Origin: Candidatus Gastranaerophilales bacterium
GTDB lineage: Bacteria > Cyanobacteriota > Vampirovibrionia > Gastranaerophilales > Gastranaerophilaceae
NCBI GenBank assembly: GCA_944326125.1
Contig: CALVCR010000094.1
Location: 1-36,368 of the forward strand
Reading direction: 5' to 3'
DNA length: 36,368 bases
Below, piece after piece: positions 32,798-36,368 of the stretch. The position numbers and the translations under genes were made by a program. Position 1 is the first letter of the stretch. Every line of letters starts with the position of its first letter. Below the pieces are notes generated by a model. The model ran no database searches. It was not told where the DNA came from and worked only from the letters and a program-made list of their open reading frames with translations.

Positions 32798-33478
32798 ATG
32801 GGTGACAGATTTGTAGAAGTTTATGCAGGAGCTTATGCCAGCGGTAAATCAGAAACTGCCTTAAACAGAGCTTTGCAGTTTTCAAAAAACGGAGAAAAAA
32901 TTACCCTTGTTGATCTGGATACAGTAGAACCGGCTTACACCTTAAGACCGATTGCAGCTGAACTTGAAAAACAGGGCGTGAGTGTCATAACCCAGCCTGA
33001 CAGTTTCGGATTGGGTGAAGCCGCAAGCTACATTACACCTATGCAAATGAACTGTCTGTCTTCTGACGGAAATATAATTATTGATGTCGGATATGGCGCA
33101 GGCGGACTTGATATTCTTGATATTATAACAGGAATTGAAAAAGAAAATAATTTAAAAATCTATATAGTGATTAACACCGCAAAATTTGAAACTTCTGATA
33201 AAGAAAGTATTCTTGAATACCTCGATTTCTCTAAGGGCAGCGTAAAAAAAGACTGGAAAAAATTTTCCGGAATTATATCAAATACACATTTAGGAGATGA
33301 AACAACGGCAGAGGATGTTATAATAGGCTATCAAAAGCTCAAGGAAGCCGCAGAAGAAGCAAAACTTCCAATAGTCGCAATCGGAATAGATAAAAAACTG
33401 GAATCAGAATTTTCAAAACAATATGACGGGGTAGATATCTGGATCTATGACAGAATGATGCCAAATGCTCTATGGTAA
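32798..33478 (+). CDS. P-loop nucleotide-binding protein, unknown role
   Basis: A 226-residue protein. A Walker A motif lies at 11-18 (GAYASGKS), followed by ITLVDLDTVEPAYTLRP, the family's conserved second motif, and NIIIDVGYGAGGLDIL as a Walker-B-like strand. This resembles an uncharacterised SIMIBI/MinD-like ATPase group seen in Clostridia and relatives (GSGKTE then DLDxVNP), which has no agreed function. There is no membrane segment. It is transcribed alone, divergent from the Gfo/Idh operon, from a leaderless promoter. Confidence 0.8.
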   Translation: MGDRFVEVYAGAYASGKSETALNRALQFSKNGEKITLVDLDTVEPAYTLRPIAAELEKQGVSVITQPDSFGLGEAASYITPMQMNCLSSDGNIIIDVGYGAGGLDILDIITGIEKENNLKIYIVINTAKFETSDKESILEYLDFSKGSVKKDWKKFSGIISNTHLGDETTAEDVIIGYQKLKEAAEEAKLPIVAIGIDKKLESEFSKQYDGVDIWIYDRMMPNALW

Positions 33479-33487
33479 GTTTTAAAT

Positions 33488-33532
33488 CTTGAGGGCGGGT
33501 TTTGAAATCAAAACCCGCCCTCAAGTTATTTT
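33488..33532. terminator. Strong stem-loop between convergent genes
   Basis: CTTGAGGGCGGGTTTTGA (33488-33505) pairs perfectly with 33508-33525, an 18-bp stem, followed by TTATTTT on the plus strand. It should terminate both the P-loop gene and, from the other side, rpsA. The U-runs are short, but the stem is very stable. Confidence 0.85.
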
Positions 33533-33551
33533 ACCTCCCCTAATAGGTAAC

Positions 33552-34607
33552 CTATTTTTGAATATCTTTTACAGATAATGCGATTCTGTGTTCTTTTGGT
33601 GTGAATTTTTTGATTAATACATCAACTTCAGAACCTACTTTGAACATATTGAACGGATTAACATTCTCGTCAGACATTTCTGAAACAGGAAGAAGAGCTT
33701 CAACGCCAGGGAAAATGTTAATAAATGCACCAAAAGTAGTAACTTTATTTACAGTTCCTTTTACAACCTGACCTTCTTCAAACTGTCCTTCAATCTGCTG
33801 CCAAGGATTTTCGCCCATTCTCTTAAGTGATAATGAAATTCTCTTAAGTTCGTGATCAATTTTGATAATTTTAACTTCAATTGTGTCACCGAGAGTTAAA
33901 ACATCAGAAGGGTGTTTAATTCTCTGCCAAGAAATTTCAGAGATCGGAAGAAGTCCGTCGATACCGTTGATATCAACAAATGCCCCGAAATCTGTAATTC
34001 TTACGACATTACCTGATACAACCTGATCTTCTTCAAGAGAAGAAAGAACGTTATCAACAACCTGATCTCTCTGTTCGGCAACTGCCTGACGTTGAGAAAG
34101 GATAAGTTTATTTTTCTTAGGATCAGCTTCAAGAACTTTAACTTCGATTTTCTGATCAATAAGACCGTCAAACGGAGTGCCGGTTCTGAGTTGAGATGAA
34201 GGGATGAAACCTTTAAGATCTGCAACATCAACTAAAACACCGCCTTTAACAGTTGAAACAACTTTCGCAAGGATTGTATCGCCTTGTATTTTAGCATCAT
34301 TTAATTGAGCCCAAGCTTGAGCAAATGCTATTCTCTTAAGAGATAACTGCATCGGATCTTCGTTGTTTTCTTCTTTTAACACGTAGAATTCTCTTGTGTC
34401 ACCAATTTCAAGTTCTTCCACATCGCTTGAAAGTTCTTTATTTGACAGAACTGCTTCCATTTTTGCGCCTTTAACGCTTACAAGATAACTGTCAGATTCT
34501 TTTTTAATAACAGTTCCTTCTACAATATCAGCAACGCTGTTTGATTTAGCAAAACTTTCTTCAAGTAATAATTCAAACTCATCACGAGTTTTTTCTGCTG
34601 TTGTCAT
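33552..34607 (-). CDS. rpsA: 30S ribosomal protein S1 (four S1 domains)
   Basis: A 351-residue protein with four S1 RNA-binding domains, at roughly 27-98, 107-173, 192-261 and 280-348. The last two are the best conserved (GNVVRITDFGAFVDINGIDG and GTVNKVTTFGAFINIFPGVE). S1 helps recruit mRNA to the 30S subunit. Four domains is shorter than the six of E. coli and near the three-to-four of Cyanobacteria and Firmicutes. Its Shine-Dalgarno (AAAGGAGG) encodes the last residues of ispH, whose stop codon is 1 nt before this ATG. Confidence 0.95.
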   Translation of the reverse strand: MTTAEKTRDEFELLLEESFAKSNSVADIVEGTVIKKESDSYLVSVKGAKMEAVLSNKELSSDVEELEIGDTREFYVLKEENNEDPMQLSLKRIAFAQAWAQLNDAKIQGDTILAKVVSTVKGGVLVDVADLKGFIPSSQLRTGTPFDGLIDQKIEVKVLEADPKKNKLILSQRQAVAEQRDQVVDNVLSSLEEDQVVSGNVVRITDFGAFVDINGIDGLLPISEISWQRIKHPSDVLTLGDTIEVKIIKIDHELKRISLSLKRMGENPWQQIEGQFEEGQVVKGTVNKVTTFGAFINIFPGVEALLPVSEMSDENVNPFNMFKVGSEVDVLIKKFTPKEHRIALSVKDIQK

Positions 34608-34608
34608 A

Positions 34609-35481
34609 TTATATTCCTCCTTTTATTTTTTCTATGACTTTATCAATAATTACCTGCGGAGTCGAAGCCCCTGCGGTAATTCCTATATTTTTTACGTCTT
34701 TAAACAAATCTTTATATTCTTCAAGTTCATTATCATTTTCTATATGAATTGTTTTGGTAAAATCTTTTAAAATTTCTGCAAGATGGGTTGTGTTTGCACT
34801 CTTTTTAGAGCCGACAACCACCATTAAATCACTTTCTTTAGCCAGTTCTTTAGCCTCTTTTTGTCTCATGGAAGTAGACTGGCATATAGTATTATAAATA
34901 AGAACCTCTTTAGCCAGAGTATTCAGGTAATTTACGATAAGGTTAAGGGAAGACACCATTTGTGTAGTCTGAACTACAACACCGACTTTTCTATGAGCCT
35001 TTATAGCTGCTTCGTATTTTTCAAGCTCTTCTATAGTAGTTGCCACAACAACATTTTTTGAATACAAATCAGCATTTGCCTTAATAGCCATAACTTCGGG
35101 ATGGTTAGGTTTACCCACAATAACTACAAAGTAATCATTTTGAGCAAGCTCAATTGCTCTTTGCTGAACCTTTTTAACGTCAGGACAGGTTAAATCCACC
35201 ACTTCAAATCCGGCATTTTTAATTCTTTCAAAAACCTCCGGAGATTCTCCGTGGCTTCTGATTATACAAATTCCGTTTCCTTTTTCCGGAATTTCATAAA
35301 TTGTTCTAATGCCAAGATTTTCAAGCTCATGAATAACATCAGTATTATGAATAAGCTCACCCAGAATATAAATATTTTTATCAGGGTTTTCATCTTTTAA
35401 TTTTTTTGCAGTTTCTACGGCTCTTTTGACTCCGTAACAGAATCCCGCAAATTTGGCTAGTTTAATATTTGGATTATTCAA
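34609..35481 (-). CDS. ispH: 4-hydroxy-3-methylbut-2-enyl diphosphate reductase
   Basis: A 290-residue Fe-S enzyme that makes IPP and DMAPP in the last step of the MEP isoprenoid pathway. The three cluster cysteines are C15 (FAGFCYGV), C99 (DLTCPDV) and C200 (NTICQST). The conserved H45, H77, H127 and E129 are present (GELIHN, RSHGES, GKPNHPEV). It is the compact type of about 290 residues, not the longer form common in photosynthetic cyanobacteria. The start is TTG at 35481 because an in-frame stop lies ten codons upstream and no ATG/GTG fits. The Shine-Dalgarno is weak. It is coupled to rpsA, as in many Firmicutes. Confidence 0.95.
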   Translation of the reverse strand: MNNPNIKLAKFAGFCYGVKRAVETAKKLKDENPDKNIYILGELIHNTDVIHELENLGIRTIYEIPEKGNGICIIRSHGESPEVFERIKNAGFEVVDLTCPDVKKVQQRAIELAQNDYFVVIVGKPNHPEVMAIKANADLYSKNVVVATTIEELEKYEAAIKAHRKVGVVVQTTQMVSSLNLIVNYLNTLAKEVLIYNTICQSTSMRQKEAKELAKESDLMVVVGSKKSANTTHLAEILKDFTKTIHIENDNELEEYKDLFKDVKNIGITAGASTPQVIIDKVIEKIKGGI

Positions 35482-35533
35482 AAAATTTAAATCACTTTCT
35501 TGAGTGGACTAGAGGATTTTTCCTCCGTAAGAA

Positions 35534-35562
35534 TATTAAACCGAAAACAAGAAAAAAAGTAA
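35534..35562 (-). promoter_or_regulatory. ispH-rpsA promoter with a 5' hairpin leader
   Basis: On the minus strand TTTACT, a 17-bp spacer and TTTAAT are followed by a short leader. The leader starts near CTTACGGAGG and contains a GAGGA-AAAA-TCCTC hairpin and a CACT/AGTG hairpin before the TTG start. The GGAGG has no start codon at normal distance. Coordinates are accurate to one or two bases. Confidence 0.45.
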
Positions 35563-35581
35563 AGTTATAAGAATTAATTCG

Positions 35582-36325
35582 CTAAAAATGTCTCTTTTTC
35601 GGATTTAAAAGCATTTCCGCAAGTTTGTCAGCACCCGCAAAATTCCTTTTTCTAAGCTTCAAAGCCGCACGTTCTTTATTATATTCTACAAACCTGTGCT
35701 CAAAAGAATATCTTCCGTGAACTACAGTCATAATAAGATAGCAGGACTTCGGTTCAGGAGTAAATGGTCTTCCAACACTGCCTGCATTAACAACGGTCTT
35801 TTTGCTTCTTGTCTGGAAGCCGCAAGGGATATGAGTATGTCCGCACAATACAACATCAGCATCGACATTTATAAGCATTTTTTCTATTTCTTCCATTGGA
35901 GTATCAGGAAGAATATCTTCGTTGTTTCTTCTCGGTGAACCATGGACAAGTAAAATTTTAACACCTTCTTCTTCAACTTCAAGCTGGATAGGAAGATTTT
36001 TCAAAAAGCTTCTTTGAATATGGTTTATCCCGAAAAAGTCATGCTTCATAGCCTCTGCCATTACCGGAGCTTTTTTCTTAACATACTCGTAATCATCATC
36101 CGAATAATTTGCAATCATTGAATCAGTATTTCCCTGAATCATTTTATAATTCGGATCCAGCTGATATTTAGCAAAATAATCTATAGCGGCATAAGGTTCA
36201 GGCCCGGCCATAGCATAATCTCCAAGGACAAATATTTTATAGCAATTCTGTGATTTTATATCTTCCATAACAGCTTCCAGAGCTTCCATATTTCCGTGAA
36301 TATCAGAAATTACCGCTATTTTCAT
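35582..36325 (-). CDS. YfcE/MJ0936-type metallophosphoesterase
   Basis: A 247-residue calcineurin-like phosphoesterase. Metal ligands are seen in order: SDIHGN (D8, H10), LGDYAM (D36), QGNTDS (N66), LLVHGSPR and CGHTHIP, then NAGSVGRPF. Proteins of this kind hydrolyse phosphodiesters (for example cyclic or bis-p-nitrophenyl substrates in vitro), and the natural substrate is usually unknown. There is no signal peptide, so it is cytoplasmic. The start ATG at 36325 has AAGGAGAG before it. It stands 100 bp upstream of ispH on the same strand. Confidence 0.9.
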   Translation of the reverse strand: MKIAVISDIHGNMEALEAVMEDIKSQNCYKIFVLGDYAMAGPEPYAAIDYFAKYQLDPNYKMIQGNTDSMIANYSDDDYEYVKKKAPVMAEAMKHDFFGINHIQRSFLKNLPIQLEVEEEGVKILLVHGSPRRNNEDILPDTPMEEIEKMLINVDADVVLCGHTHIPCGFQTRSKKTVVNAGSVGRPFTPEPKSCYLIMTVVHGRYSFEHRFVEYNKERAALKLRKRNFAGADKLAEMLLNPKKRHF

Positions 36326-36368
36326 ATTTTCTCTCCTTAAAAAATTTTTAGTAGTACAATAATTTTAT

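Overview
The window is AT-rich, densely coding chromosomal DNA from a bacterium with a complete flagellar M-ring/rod-junction gene pair (fliE-fliF), diderm-style secreted proteins, several c-di-GMP genes and many lineage-specific proteins. My best guess, from protein style rather than a database match, is a gut-type Melainabacteria/Vampirovibrionia member (Gastranaerophilales-like, the non-photosynthetic sister group of Cyanobacteria). The main clue is a recurring short N-terminal [P/L]-[S/A]-F-[K/Q/G]-[A/G/S] motif in otherwise unrelated proteins. This assignment is inference.

Layout. 1-1378: tsf (partial) and rpsB on the minus strand with their leader and promoter. 1379-3649: a GH13-like carbohydrate-active protein. 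3650-4234: a convergent spacer with a terminator followed by about 430 bp of nested palindromes and no credible gene. 4235-6297: fliE-fliF (minus), driven by what looks like a sigma-28-type promoter. 6456-8463: a small ORF and a CHASE2-GGDEF diguanylate cyclase. 8575-9894: trmFO. 9985-14474: two large convergent unknown genes, an EF-hand/glycine-zipper/LysM-like protein and a Met/Gln-rich coiled-coil protein, sharing a 17-nt leader sequence. 14666-16417: lysC and a secreted NTF2-like protein. 16442-20573 (minus): folP, a degenerate sensor kinase, and a GAF-GGDEF-HD-GYP protein. 20707-22968: a cupin, an unusual HNH-like protein and a Cys-rich unknown. 23113-25260: a MarR regulator and a DHA2 drug-efflux pump. 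25332-29684: a CheD-like candidate deamidase, a secreted unknown, a tagged unknown, tRNA-Ser(UGA), ruvA and a 5'-nucleotidase-type enzyme. 29671-32652 (minus): an operon of a Gfo/Idh dehydrogenase, a CDP-alcohol phosphatidyltransferase, trmL and nnrD. 32798-33478: a P-loop protein. 33552-36325 (minus): ispH-rpsA (translationally coupled) and a metallophosphoesterase.

How it fits together. Housekeeping genes (translation, tRNA modification, folate, lysine/threonine family, isoprenoid, recombination, NAD(P)HX repair) are interspersed with a motility/c-di-GMP layer and with a set of five proteins carrying the short F-K-A-type N-terminal tag. The tagged set includes a nucleotidase that lacks the Sec signal its family normally carries, a CheD-like protein, an HNH-like protein and the long coiled-coil protein. 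It is the best candidate here for an undescribed localisation or export system. Other notable patterns are three genes whose -10 box lies exactly 6 nt before the start codon (leaderless transcripts), and a divergent promoter pair that shares one palindromic -35 hexamer. I saw no CRISPR array, insertion sequence, integrase or prophage gene.
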